Source: Terrimonas pollutisoli
GTDB lineage: Bacteria; Bacteroidota; Bacteroidia; Chitinophagales; Chitinophagaceae
Length of the DNA: 64,000 nt
Assembly (NCBI RefSeq): GCF_029360765.1
Contig: NZ_JARKNA010000004.1
Span: 1-64,000 of the forward strand
Reading direction: 5' to 3'
A program made the position numbers and the translations under genes. The notes below the pieces were generated by a model. The model saw only the letters and a list, made by a program, of their open reading frames with translations, searched no databases and was not told the DNA's origin. Numbering within the stretch: position 1 is the first letter of the stretch; the number at the start of each line of letters is the position of its first letter. Shown here piece after piece: positions 6,854 to 15,257 of this stretch.

Positions 6854-8881
6854 CTGGTTAAGAAAATTACATACCTGTTAGTAACCCTGCTTCTTCTTTC
6901 AGCTGTAGATGCTTTTTCTCAACGCAATTTGATAAGACAGGGTAGCAGCCGTCTCGGTCAGTTGGGTGGCAAGTTTTCAGGAGGCGCCAGCACAGATAGC
7001 TTGAAACGGCGGGATAAGAATGAAGATTCCATTACCATTCGTTTTCGTTATCTCGACTCTACCCGCAACTATACACTTGATTCGTCGATAGTGGATTTCT
7101 CAAATCGCTTTCCGATTCCGGCTACCAATATTTTTTTGGGAAATAACGGAACGGCTTCCCGGTCTATCCTGTTTTCACCGAAGATGCAACCAGGCTGGGA
7201 TCCCGGATTTCATGCTTTTGATGTCTATAAATGGACACTGGAGAAAGCCAGGTTTTTTAATACCACCCGGCCTTATTCGGAACTGAATTATATGCTGGCC
7301 AGCCGGTCGGAACAGGTGATCGAGTTGATGCATACGCAAAATGTGAAGCCCAATTTCAATTTTGCCTTTCAATACCGGTTGATCAATGCACCAGGAGCTT
7401 TTAAAAATCAAAAAACCAATCATAATAATTACCTGCTAACCTCGAGATTCGAAACAGTGAACAAGCGTTACAATGCCTATCTTATTTTGTTGGGCAACAA
7501 ATTGCAGGCCGGCGAAAATGGCGGCATACAGGATACACTTATAGATGATGTCATTTATAAGGATCGTTTTAATATTCCAACGAAGATTGGCGGCGATAAT
7601 TCATACACAACCAATTTTTTCAGTACCGATGTCGGCACCGGTAATCGCTATAGCGAGTTTAGTGTTTTGTTGAGACAGCAATATGATTTTGGACAAAAAG
7701 ATTCTTTGGTAACCGATTCAACAGTTGTTCCACTATTTTATCCCCGGCTGCGCTTTGAGCACACCATCCAGTACAGCCAGCGTAAATATGATTTCAGTAA
7801 TTATGGAGTAGACTCTGCTTACTATAAAGATAATTATGATACTACATTAAGTGCGGCGGTTGATACGTTCCAGTTACGGGACCAATGGAAAGAAATGATC
7901 AATGATTTTTCTATCTATCAATTCCCCGATGCGAAGAACCTGCACCAGTTTTTTAAAGTGGGTGCAGCGGTGCAAAATCTTTCCATTAGAAATTCGAATA
8001 CCGGCTATGTAAGTGAAAATTCTTTCAATGTTTTTGGTCATGCTGAATACCGTAATCGTACACGCAACCAGAAATGGGATATGCAGGCGAATGGCAAATT
8101 ATATTTCACCGGCGAGTATGCAGGCGACTATCATGCTTATGCAAGCCTTCAACGTTTTGTTGGTAAGCGAATGGGCTATGCGCAATTAGCTTTTGAAAAT
8201 GTAAACCGTACTCCTTCGTTTATTTTTGATACCCGCAGCAATTTTTATTTAGCCGATACTGCCAGTTTCAATAAAGAAAATACAACACACTTATTCGCTT
8301 CATTATTACAACCAGCTCTCAGGTTGAAGTTAACGGGTCACTACTACCTTATTACAAACTATACTTACCTGTCGAACTATTACCAGTTGCGGCAGGAGAG
8401 CACCTTGTTCAACTTTTTCCAGATCGCCGTGCAAAAATCAATACGCCTGGGAAGACGCTGGTGGTGGCATGCTGATGTTTATTTTCAGCGAAAGATCGGG
8501 AATGCACCGGTCAATACACCGTTGATCTTTACCCGTAACCGTATCGGTTATGAGGGAAACCTCGGATTCAAAAACCTGGACATCGCTTTTGGTTCAGAGA
8601 TTCGCTATCACACGCCCTACAAAGCGGATGGTTATTCGCCGGTGTTGAGACAATTTTATTACCAGGACAGCACCCGTATCGAAAACGCTATGCCGGATAT
8701 AGCCGGCTATGTACATTTCCGTATTAAATCATTTAAACTTTATTTCAGGGCTGAAAACCTGAATACAGCCCAGCTTGTTAATCGAGAATTTGGCTTTACC
8801 AACAATAATTTAGCCGCCCCCGGCTATTATTATCCCGGTTTATTGTTGCGCCTGGGCGTTTACTGGAGTTTTGTTAACTGA
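6854..8881 (+). CDS. Putative outer-membrane porin (Porin_10-like), apparent CTG start
   Basis: About 676 aa if read from CTG at 6854. It is a large beta-barrel with alternating hydrophobic/aromatic strands, many Tyr/Asn turns and a barrel-like end (LLRLGVYWSFVN). The pattern fits the Bacteroidota Porin_10 family, whose substrates are mostly unknown. A convincing signal peptide, VKKITYLLVTLLLLSAVDAF with cleavage after SQ, is encoded from 6857. No ATG, GTG or TTG precedes it: the frame runs from a stop at 6848-6850 through CTG (6854). A TTG at 6929 would delete the signal peptide. Either CTG is used, or an ancestral ATG was lost, or there is a base error. Confidence 0.75.
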   Translation: MVKKITYLLVTLLLLSAVDAFSQRNLIRQGSSRLGQLGGKFSGGASTDSLKRRDKNEDSITIRFRYLDSTRNYTLDSSIVDFSNRFPIPATNIFLGNNGTASRSILFSPKMQPGWDPGFHAFDVYKWTLEKARFFNTTRPYSELNYMLASRSEQVIELMHTQNVKPNFNFAFQYRLINAPGAFKNQKTNHNNYLLTSRFETVNKRYNAYLILLGNKLQAGENGGIQDTLIDDVIYKDRFNIPTKIGGDNSYTTNFFSTDVGTGNRYSEFSVLLRQQYDFGQKDSLVTDSTVVPLFYPRLRFEHTIQYSQRKYDFSNYGVDSAYYKDNYDTTLSAAVDTFQLRDQWKEMINDFSIYQFPDAKNLHQFFKVGAAVQNLSIRNSNTGYVSENSFNVFGHAEYRNRTRNQKWDMQANGKLYFTGEYAGDYHAYASLQRFVGKRMGYAQLAFENVNRTPSFIFDTRSNFYLADTASFNKENTTHLFASLLQPALRLKLTGHYYLITNYTYLSNYYQLRQESTLFNFFQIAVQKSIRLGRRWWWHADVYFQRKIGNAPVNTPLIFTRNRIGYEGNLGFKNLDIAFGSEIRYHTPYKADGYSPVLRQFYYQDSTRIENAMPDIAGYVHFRIKSFKLYFRAENLNTAQLVNREFGFTNNNLAAPGYYYPGLLLRLGVYWSFVN

Positions 8882-8935
8882 TCCCCAAAAAAGATAAAGT
8901 GTAAAGGGTGGATTTTAATTATCCATAATTGCGTT

Positions 8936-8943
8936 TATCTTTG
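8936..8943 (+). promoter_or_regulatory. Promoter -7 element at the head of the metal-resistance island
   Basis: TATCTTTG matches TAnnTTTG exactly and ends 8 nt before the ATG at 8952, so the transcript would be almost leaderless. The -33 region is T-rich but lacks a clean TTTG. Confidence 0.5.
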
Positions 8944-8951
8944 TAGCGTTC

Positions 8952-9344
8952 ATGAAAAAGCTACTGGTATCCATAGTATTATTGAGCTATCTCGCCTTAA
9001 GTACAGGCGTGATGGTCAATTTTCACTATTGCATGAACCGGCTGGCGTCCACTGAATTTTTTGCTGCTGAAACAAAAGAATGTCCCAAATGCGGCATGCA
9101 TATCGAAACATCGCATGGTTGCTGCCGGGATGAAGTAAAAATCGTGAAGATCGATGACGATCAGAGAGTAAATACTGTAGTCAGTTTTGATTTTCCATCT
9201 TTTGCGGCCCTTATTCAAAAGCCATCTGAATTTATTGTCACTTCTTTCTATAATACCGGTGATGAAAGACATCATCCAAATCATTCCCCTCCTTTACTAT
9301 CCGAGCAGGATACATACCTGCAAAACGGAGTTTTCAGAATTTGA
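8952..9344 (+). CDS. HYC_CC_PP family protein (small secreted metal-associated protein)
   Basis: 130 aa with an N-terminal signal sequence (MKKLLVSIVLLSYLALSTGV). It carries the three signatures that name the family: HYC (NFHYCMNRL, about residues 25-33), a double Cys (GCCRDE) and a PP pair near the end (SPPLL). It also has a CPKCGMH motif. Members are found in Bacteroidota beside copper and other heavy-metal resistance genes. Their biochemical role is not established, but periplasmic metal binding fits the Cys/His/Met content. It is the first gene of the plus-strand metal island and a second member lies at 15258-15656. Confidence 0.85.
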   Translation: MKKLLVSIVLLSYLALSTGVMVNFHYCMNRLASTEFFAAETKECPKCGMHIETSHGCCRDEVKIVKIDDDQRVNTVVSFDFPSFAALIQKPSEFIVTSFYNTGDERHHPNHSPPLLSEQDTYLQNGVFRI

Positions 9345-9507
9345 GATATAATAGGTCAACAGTCAGTTAGGTACTTAGTCATTAATTGGCTATGCCTAAA
9401 GACTATGACAGTAAATTATTGACCGGCAGCTAATGCTGGCACTGAAGGTTATGTACTTTAAATAGTGCGATATTTTATATATTATTATACTCTCAAAAAG
9501 TTAAAAG

Positions 9508-10044
9508 ATGAAAACGCTTAAAATATTTTCTTTCGTAGCTGTATTATTGGTTTCAACTGCTTCATTTGCCCAATCAAAAACGGAAACCATTCCTGTATCT
9601 GGCAATTGCGGCATGTGTAAGTCAAAGATCGAAAAGGCCGCAAAAACAGCCGGCGCCGCTGATGCCAAATGGGATGTGGATGCCAAAACACTTACAGTAA
9701 AATACAACAGCTCAACTACGAGTGCTGCAAAAATTCAGACAGCAGTAGCCGCCGTGGGTTATGATACAAGAGATGTAAAAGCTACCAATGAAGCTTATAC
9801 TAAGCTGCATGGCTGCTGCCAATATGATCGTTCAGCGGCAAGTGGCGATGATGCAAAAATGACCGCCCGGAAGACTGGGTCGGACGGGGATTGCTGCAAG
9901 GATGGTAAATGCAGTAAAGAAGGCCACGATGGTAAAGATTGCTGCAAAAAAACGGATGGCCAAATGGACTGTTGCAACGATGGCAAATGCACAAAGCCCG
10001 GCCATGACGGTAAAGAATGCTGCAAGGCTTCACACGATCATTAA
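9508..10044 (+). CDS. Periplasmic HMA-domain protein with Cys-rich repeat tail
   Basis: 178 aa with signal peptide ending in SFAQ (about residue 22). Residues 27-92 form a heavy-metal-associated ferredoxin-like domain with the CxxC metal site GNCGMCKSK (Cys34, Cys37). From about residue 125 the tail is a degenerate repeat of CC-DGKC-K-GHDGK units: DCCKDGKCSKEGHDGK, DCC, DCCNDGKCTKPGHDGK, ECC, ending in HDH. Altogether more than a dozen Cys are packed into 53 residues, suggesting a metallothionein-like sink tethered to a CxxC carrier. Probably binds Cu(I) or a related soft metal in the periplasm. Followed by a terminator hairpin at 10064-10107. Confidence 0.85.
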   Translation: MKTLKIFSFVAVLLVSTASFAQSKTETIPVSGNCGMCKSKIEKAAKTAGAADAKWDVDAKTLTVKYNSSTTSAAKIQTAVAAVGYDTRDVKATNEAYTKLHGCCQYDRSAASGDDAKMTARKTGSDGDCCKDGKCSKEGHDGKDCCKKTDGQMDCCNDGKCTKPGHDGKECCKASHDH

Positions 10045-10063
10045 GATATAGCTTAATCGAAAT

Positions 10064-10107
10064 GAAAAGTATTCTTTACCATGTCTATTCAGTAGGGAAT
10101 ACTTTTC
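10064..10107 (+). terminator. Terminator-like hairpin after the Cys-rich HMA gene
   Basis: An 11-bp perfect inverted repeat, GAAAAGTATTC (10064-10074) with GAATACTTTTC (10097-10107), has a 22-nt loop and is followed by TTTT. It lies 19 nt after the stop codon. Confidence 0.6.
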
Positions 10108-10233
10108 TTTTGGTGATACAATTAATATTTCAGGACAACAAAATTTTTCCGGGTAAAATGAGTGATGATGCGGTGGTTAAATGCCTCCGTCATTTTTAGA
10201 TTACTAGTACCCGGTAACAAAAAAAATAACCAG

Positions 10234-10779
10234 ATGAAAAAGATAATGATGTTAGTGATGATTTCGCTGGCGGTGTTTTCATCTCAGGCTCAATTCACAA
10301 AGGCGAACCTGCAAGCTACGGGCCTGACCTGTGCCATGTGTAGCAATGCTATCAACAAAGCATTGATGGAAGTACCCTTTGTTGAATCAGTGAAGTCGGA
10401 CATTAAGAACTCTGCTTTCAACATTGTGTTTAAGCAAGGACAGGAAGTAAAAATAGATGAACTGCGGGAAGCGGTAGAAGACGCGGGTTTTTCCATCGGT
10501 AGCCTTAAAATGACAGGGAATTTCAATGATGTGAAAATTGAAAATGATAAACATGTAGCAATCGGCAAAGATGTTTTTCATTTCCTGAATGTCAGTGACC
10601 AGTTGTTGACCGGTGAAAAAACAATCACGATAGTGGACAAGAATTTCCTGACAAATAAACAATTCAAAAAAATCAGTGGTGCTACTAAGATGAGTTGCCT
10701 GCAAACTGGTAAGGCAGCGGCTTGTTGTGTAAAGGAAGGAGTGCCTGCTGAAGCAAGAATATACCATGCAACTATTTGA
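10234..10779 (+). CDS. Secreted HMA-domain protein
   Basis: 181 aa from the ATG at 10234, chosen because the signal peptide (MKKIMMLVMISLAVFSSQAQ) starts there; the frame extends upstream without signal-like sequence. An HMA domain follows with the metal site LTCAMCSNAINKAL and a typical EDAGFSI helix-strand end. The C-terminal 90 residues are not a recognised domain but contain a CVKEG/CC cluster (AAACCVKEG) that could add metal ligands. It belongs to the island of metal genes and probably acts as a periplasmic metal-binding protein. Partner and metal are inferred from context. Confidence 0.8.
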   Translation: MKKIMMLVMISLAVFSSQAQFTKANLQATGLTCAMCSNAINKALMEVPFVESVKSDIKNSAFNIVFKQGQEVKIDELREAVEDAGFSIGSLKMTGNFNDVKIENDKHVAIGKDVFHFLNVSDQLLTGEKTITIVDKNFLTNKQFKKISGATKMSCLQTGKAAACCVKEGVPAEARIYHATI

Positions 10780-10839
10780 TTGTTGAGATGAAGATTAATA
10801 TTGTCCAATTATGAAAACCCGGTAAAACATTTTTTAATA

Positions 10840-11331
10840 ATGAAAAAAATCATTCCGATAATAATTTTCCTGTCCCTGGCCTTTCATGCATCAGCACAGG
10901 AAGTGGCGAACATCGGCGATCCCAGGCTGCAAATAAAATTGCCCGATATAAAAGGTGATTCGGTTACACTGGCATCGTTAAAGGGAAAAGTTTTGCTGCT
11001 CGACTTTTGGGCCAGTTGGTGTATGCCTTGCCGTGCAGCCAATAAAAAGCTGGTAAAGTTGTATGACAAGTATAAGACAAAAGGTTTTGAAATATTCAGC
11101 GTTTCCCTGGATGAAGATAAAGACGATTGGAAAAAAGCCATTGCCCGGGATAAGATCAGCTGGGTGCAGGTAAATGATCCCCGCGGAAGCTGGAATGCCA
11201 AAACCGCTGCCGATTGGAATATATCCGTGTTGCCTACTACTTTTTTAATCAATAAAAAAGGGGACGTGGTAGCTATTGATCCGGAAGGAAAGGAGTTGGA
11301 AAAAGGAATCCGGGAGCTATTAGAGGAGTGA
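10840..11331 (+). CDS. TlpA/ResA-like thiol-disulfide oxidoreductase
   Basis: 163 aa from ATG 10840; an upstream TTG would add 13 residues in front of the signal peptide and is less likely. Signal peptide MKKIIPIIIFLSLAFHASAQ, then an AhpC/TSA-thioredoxin fold with active site WASWCMPCRA (CxxC). The cis-proline segment VLPTTFLI is present. Such proteins reduce periplasmic disulfides; next to Cys-rich HMA proteins it would plausibly keep their metal-binding thiols reduced. It ends 8 nt before the next frame opens, so the two genes are probably cotranscribed. Confidence 0.9.
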   Translation: MKKIIPIIIFLSLAFHASAQEVANIGDPRLQIKLPDIKGDSVTLASLKGKVLLLDFWASWCMPCRAANKKLVKLYDKYKTKGFEIFSVSLDEDKDDWKKAIARDKISWVQVNDPRGSWNAKTAADWNISVLPTTFLINKKGDVVAIDPEGKELEKGIRELLEE

Positions 11332-11344
11332 TGCTTACATGATC

Positions 11345-12211
11345 ATGAAAACACAAAAGCAAAAGACAACCGCTGTACTGTTTCTATTTTTTCTTTCTTC
11401 AGTTGTTAGGGCGCAGGAGTTGTACGTTTACACGGAGCCGGCCTCCAATATGCCCGCCCATTCGTTAAGTGCAAAGATCACTGCCAACTATGTGGGAAAA
11501 AAACCTGAAACGGGCGACCGGTTTATGCAACGTTATATTCCCGAGTTGATGTTTGGGATCAATAAAAACTGGATGCTGCATGTAGGTGGAACCTTTGCCG
11601 ATATGCATACCCGGAATTTCAGATGGGAGTCTGTTTACCTGTATGCGAAGTATCGTTTTTTGTCAAAGGATGAGCTGCACTCGCATTTCAGAATGGCAGT
11701 GTTTGCTGATGCAGGCTATACAAGAAGTCCTTTCCATTATGATGAAGTGACACTGCAGGGAGATAAGACCGGGGTACAGTTGGGTGTGATTGCTACACAA
11801 CTTTGGAATAAGTTAGCCTTATCGGGAACAATGAGCCATACGCAGGTGCTGGATGATTCGAGAAATGATAAAGCTGTTTACATTCCATCCCGCATTTACC
11901 AGGTAATGAACTACTCCTTGTCGGGGGGCTATTTATTATTGCCTTTTCAGTACACCGATTACCGGCAAACTAACCTGAATTTGTATACCGAGATTCTGGC
12001 GCAACAATCCCTGGACAGGAAAGCTTACTTTGTTGATATGGCGCCAGCCATTCAGCTCATCTTTAACAGTAATGCCAAGTTGAACATCGGTTACCGTTTC
12101 CAGTTAAAAGGTGATATGCAGCGTATGACAAACGATAGCTGGCTCGTTAGTTTTGAGCGGACCTTTCTGAATGCATTACGGAAGAAAAAAAACAATGGAA
12201 GTATACATTAA
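11345..12211 (+). CDS. Outer-membrane beta-barrel protein of the metal island
   Basis: 288 aa from ATG 11345 (another ATG lies two codons upstream at 11339). Signal peptide ends in VVRAQ. The rest is a repeated amphipathic strand pattern with many Tyr/Trp/Asn (MLHVGGTFADMH, LHSHFRMAVFADAGYT, KLNIGYRFQLKGD) typical of small outer-membrane barrels; no named family could be assigned. Several His/Met-rich loops may touch metal. Its last 17 nt overlap the start of the AraC regulator gene, indicating translational coupling and a shared transcript. Role unknown beyond its link with copper genes. Confidence 0.7.
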   Translation: MKTQKQKTTAVLFLFFLSSVVRAQELYVYTEPASNMPAHSLSAKITANYVGKKPETGDRFMQRYIPELMFGINKNWMLHVGGTFADMHTRNFRWESVYLYAKYRFLSKDELHSHFRMAVFADAGYTRSPFHYDEVTLQGDKTGVQLGVIATQLWNKLALSGTMSHTQVLDDSRNDKAVYIPSRIYQVMNYSLSGGYLLLPFQYTDYRQTNLNLYTEILAQQSLDRKAYFVDMAPAIQLIFNSNAKLNIGYRFQLKGDMQRMTNDSWLVSFERTFLNALRKKKNNGSIH

Positions 12212-12758
12212 AAATATGGTTTGTGATCGCTGTATCAAATCAGTGACAACAATTTTCCAACAGGCAGGCGTGGTTCCCGAATTGGTTCACTTAGGCGTGG
12301 TAGAGTTGAAAGAAGAGTTAAACGAGGAACAAATCCAAAAGATAAAAGCAGCTCTTGAAACAGAAGGGTTTGCCTGGATAGATGACCAGAAACAAAAATT
12401 GGTCGATGATATTAAACGAATCATCATCGAACTGGTACACTATGGTGAACTGGATGAAATGAACAAGAATCTTTCTGATTATTTGTCTTCGAAGCTGCAT
12501 AAAGATTATCATTACCTCAGCACTCTTTTTTCATCCATTGAGAATACAACAGTCGAACAATATTTTATTCTGCAAAAAATAGAAAAAATCAAAGAATGGC
12601 TGGCTTATAATGAATTTACCCTAAGCGAAATGGCCTTTAAGCTTGGCTATAGCAGTGTGGCACATTTATCGGCCCAGTTTAAAAAAGTAACGGGCTTCAC
12701 CGTGTCTCAGTTCAGGCAGTTAAAAGAACATCGCCGTAAACCTCTCGATAAGGTTTGA
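12195..12758 (+). CDS. AraC-family regulator with N-terminal CxxC metal-binding head
   Basis: 187 aa from ATG 12195, which overlaps the preceding gene. The first ~65 residues look like a reduced HMA fold with the site NMVCDRCIKSV (Cys10, Cys13). The C-terminal ~85 residues are an AraC HTH region (LSEMAFKLGYSSVAHLSAQFKKVTGFTVSQFRQL). This fusion of a metal-binding head to a partial AraC domain recurs in Bacteroidota metal operons and is expected to sense Cu(I) or a similar ion. Candidate binding sites are the paired TGTAACA repeats directly downstream (12773-12800), ahead of the HMA/MauE gene. Confidence 0.85.
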   Translation: MEVYIKNMVCDRCIKSVTTIFQQAGVVPELVHLGVVELKEELNEEQIQKIKAALETEGFAWIDDQKQKLVDDIKRIIIELVHYGELDEMNKNLSDYLSSKLHKDYHYLSTLFSSIENTTVEQYFILQKIEKIKEWLAYNEFTLSEMAFKLGYSSVAHLSAQFKKVTGFTVSQFRQLKEHRRKPLDKV

Positions 12759-12772
12759 GCCTTTAGAAATTA

Positions 12773-12800
12773 TGTAACAGATCCTCAGGATTGTGTAACA
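12773..12800 (+). promoter_or_regulatory. Candidate AraC-type operator: TGTAACA direct repeats 21 bp apart
   Basis: TGTAACA occurs at 12773-12779 and again at 12794-12800, exactly 21 bp apart (two helical turns), the spacing typical of AraC-family direct-repeat sites. It sits between the AraC gene and the HMA/MauE gene (ATG 12852). Assignment to the neighbouring regulator is inference. Confidence 0.45.
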
Positions 12801-12851
12801 ACGCCAGGCAATCTCTGCGTGAAATTCGTACTATCAAATTAAAACAATAGT

Positions 12852-13586
12852 ATGACACACGAATACAAGATCACCGGGATGACCTGCGGCAGTTGTGTAG
12901 CAAGGGTCAAAAGCGAATTATTAAAGCTTGGAGATATTTTATCAGCAGATGTACAATTACAATCGCCACAAGCTACTATTACCATGAGTAAGCATGTTTC
13001 AACGGATACATTACAACAGGCGGTGAACAAAGCCGGGAATTATATCATTGCCGAAGATGGTAACGGCGTATCGACAGCTATGCACTCATCGGCAACGGAA
13101 GTTGAGGAGGAAAAATCTTACCTGCCTATTTTCCTGATCTTTGGCTATATCGCCGGGATTACGTTATTGATCCAATATGCACAGGGATCATTTAACCGGA
13201 TGCAGTGGATGAGCCATTTTATGGCGGGCTTCTTTTTGGTGTTTTCCTTTTTCAAGTTAATGAATCTGAAAGGCTTCGCAGAGGGTTATCAAACCTACGA
13301 TATAGTGGCAAAAAAGATACAGTTGTGGGGATTTATTTATCCTTTTGTTGAATTGTTTCTCGGCATTTCCTTTCTTACCGGTTTTAATCCAATAGGTACA
13401 AATATTGCAACATTGATTGTAATGGGAGTAAGCAGCATTGGCGTAATTCAAAGTTTGTTGAAAAAAACAGCTTTTCAGTGTGCTTGTCTTGGTACTGTTA
13501 TTAAACTACCGCTTAGCAAAGTGACTCTGTTTGAAGACTTGTTAATGGTGGTAATGAGTGCGATAATGATTATTTCAATGACATGA
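12852..13586 (+). CDS. HMA domain fused to MauE/DoxX-like integral membrane protein
   Basis: 244 aa. Residues 1-68 are an HMA domain with the canonical metal site GMTCGSCVARVK. After a short linker come four hydrophobic segments (about residues 90-110, 124-146, 160-182 and 184-200, plus a final one at 225-243) resembling the MauE/DoxX-type membrane family. A CACLG motif lies in the loop before the last segment (FQCACLGT). It probably binds metal on the HMA domain and passes it to, or senses it at, the inner membrane; exact chemistry is unknown. Its stop overlaps the start of a tiny ORF (ATGA overlap). Confidence 0.85.
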   Translation: MTHEYKITGMTCGSCVARVKSELLKLGDILSADVQLQSPQATITMSKHVSTDTLQQAVNKAGNYIIAEDGNGVSTAMHSSATEVEEEKSYLPIFLIFGYIAGITLLIQYAQGSFNRMQWMSHFMAGFFLVFSFFKLMNLKGFAEGYQTYDIVAKKIQLWGFIYPFVELFLGISFLTGFNPIGTNIATLIVMGVSSIGVIQSLLKKTAFQCACLGTVIKLPLSKVTLFEDLLMVVMSAIMIISMT

Positions 13587-13651
13587 AACTAATAAGATGG
13601 CTACTCAGCTTTATTAAATCATTATTTATAAAGAAAAATTGCTGCAAATGA
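13583..13651 (+). CDS. Possible 22-residue peptide ending KKNCCK, translationally coupled
   Basis: The ORF MKLIRWLLSFIKSLFIKKNCCK starts at an ATG that overlaps the preceding stop (ATGA) and ends with TGA at 13649-13651. It is an amphipathic cationic helix with a CC pair. One A fewer in the AAA at 13646-13648 would extend the frame to 13706 as CCNETNDDSTECKKESRQLNN, adding another Cys. It is therefore either a tiny peptide or a frameshifted small Cys protein. Support is its position and composition only. Confidence 0.35.
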   Translation: MKLIRWLLSFIKSLFIKKNCCK

Positions 13652-13717
13652 AACAAATGATGATTCAACTGAGTGTAAGAAAGAAAGTCGGCAATTAAAT
13701 AATTAAAAAATATAGGG

Positions 13718-15130
13718 ATGAAAACTTTTTTTATTATAATGACAATGTTGTTTTTTTCAATCCGGCAAAGTTCGGCTCAGCACGAACATCACCAACAGCC
13801 TAAGAAAGACACCGTGACGACTAAAAACAAACCAGCAGTACCTGCCAGGGACACTGTAAAAAAGAAACAACCTGTTAAGAAAGAAATGGATAATATGGAT
13901 CACTCCATGCATGATATGCATAACATGCAACCTATGTCCTCACATGCTTTTTCCAGGAATCTTCCCATGAGCCGTAACAGTTCCGGTACGGCCTGGAACC
14001 CGGATAGCAGCCCGATGTATATGTGGATGAAACAAACTGGAAAAACCGACTGGATGTTTCATGGTAATGTTTTTCTGCGCTATACCAATACGGATATCTT
14101 CAACAGCGGTAACAGGGGCCATGATAAACTGGATGCACCCAACTGGTTTATGGCAATGATGAACAGGAAAATGGGAAAGAAAGGACTTTTTAATCTTACC
14201 GCGATGATCAGCCTTGACCGGCTTACAGAAGGAGGTGACGGTTATCCTTTATTACTTCAGTCAGGCGAAACATGGAATGGAAAACGGTTGGTTGATAGGC
14301 AACATCCTCACGATCTTTTTTCGGGTTTAAGTATTGGTTATACACAAATGATCAATAAAAATATTGATGTGTTTGGTTATGTGGGTTATCCCGGCGAACC
14401 TGCTTTAGGTGCTCCTACTTTTATGCACCGTGTTTCATCTATGAATAATCCCGATGCACCGTTGGGTCATCACTGGCAGGATGCCACACATGTTACTTTT
14501 GGAGTAGCTACACTTGGTTTTCGTTACAAAAATTTCAAACTGGAAGGTTCATCGTTTACCGGTCGTGAGCCTGATGAGGACAGGTATGATTTTGATAAGG
14601 CAAGATTCAACAGTTATTCATATCGCTTATCTTATAACCCTACCCGGAATTGGGCTTTACAATTCTCCCAGGGATTTATTAAAGAACCCGAAGCGCTGGA
14701 ACCGGGAGTTGACATTACCCGCACAACAGCTTCGGTATTGTATGCAAAATCAGCAGGTGCAGACAAACATTATAGTGCGGCATTGGTATGGGGATTGAAT
14801 GATAAAGGTGAAGATCATAAAGAACATTCCATTTTATTGGAAAATAATTACCAGTTTGGAAAGAATGCTTTATTCAGCCGGTACGAATTTTTGCAAAAAT
14901 CCGCCGAAGAACTTGATCTTGAAGATGAGTTGGGACACCAGACTTTCAATGTTCATGTATTTTCATTGGGTTATAACCGGAGTCTATTTCAGCAAGGCGT
15001 TTTTGAATTGTCAGCAGGTACAAAAGCAACGATTAATTTTCCGGCAAAAGAATTAAAACCTTTGTATGGCGACATGCCTGTTGGACTACAGGTATACCTG
15101 CAACTAAGGCCTTCTTTGCACAGGCATTAA
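13718..15130 (+). CDS. Copper-island outer-membrane protein with His/Met-rich N-terminus
   Basis: 470 aa. The signal peptide ends in SSAQ, followed by a His-rich patch (HEHHQQ) and a Met/His cluster (NMDHSMHDMHNMQPM, about residues 57-71) of the kind that binds Cu(I)/Cu(II) in CopB- and PcoB-like proteins. The remaining ~370 residues are beta-barrel-like (FHGNVFLRYTNTDIFN, YTQMINKNIDVFGYVGYPGEP, FSLGYNRSLF). It probably spans the outer membrane and either releases or takes up copper. No specific family beyond outer-membrane barrel could be named. It follows the HMA/MauE gene and precedes the second HYC_CC_PP gene on the same strand. Confidence 0.75.
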   Translation: MKTFFIIMTMLFFSIRQSSAQHEHHQQPKKDTVTTKNKPAVPARDTVKKKQPVKKEMDNMDHSMHDMHNMQPMSSHAFSRNLPMSRNSSGTAWNPDSSPMYMWMKQTGKTDWMFHGNVFLRYTNTDIFNSGNRGHDKLDAPNWFMAMMNRKMGKKGLFNLTAMISLDRLTEGGDGYPLLLQSGETWNGKRLVDRQHPHDLFSGLSIGYTQMINKNIDVFGYVGYPGEPALGAPTFMHRVSSMNNPDAPLGHHWQDATHVTFGVATLGFRYKNFKLEGSSFTGREPDEDRYDFDKARFNSYSYRLSYNPTRNWALQFSQGFIKEPEALEPGVDITRTTASVLYAKSAGADKHYSAALVWGLNDKGEDHKEHSILLENNYQFGKNALFSRYEFLQKSAEELDLEDELGHQTFNVHVFSLGYNRSLFQQGVFELSAGTKATINFPAKELKPLYGDMPVGLQVYLQLRPSLHRH

Positions 15131-15257
15131 AAAAATAATAGTAAGCAATATCATAAAATTGGCTGACTTTTGTCATGGAGATACTGAAGACAATTTGATT
15201 ATTTTAAGTTCACATTAATAAGGGTTAAAGAGAAGGGATTATTAATAACTGCGGCAC

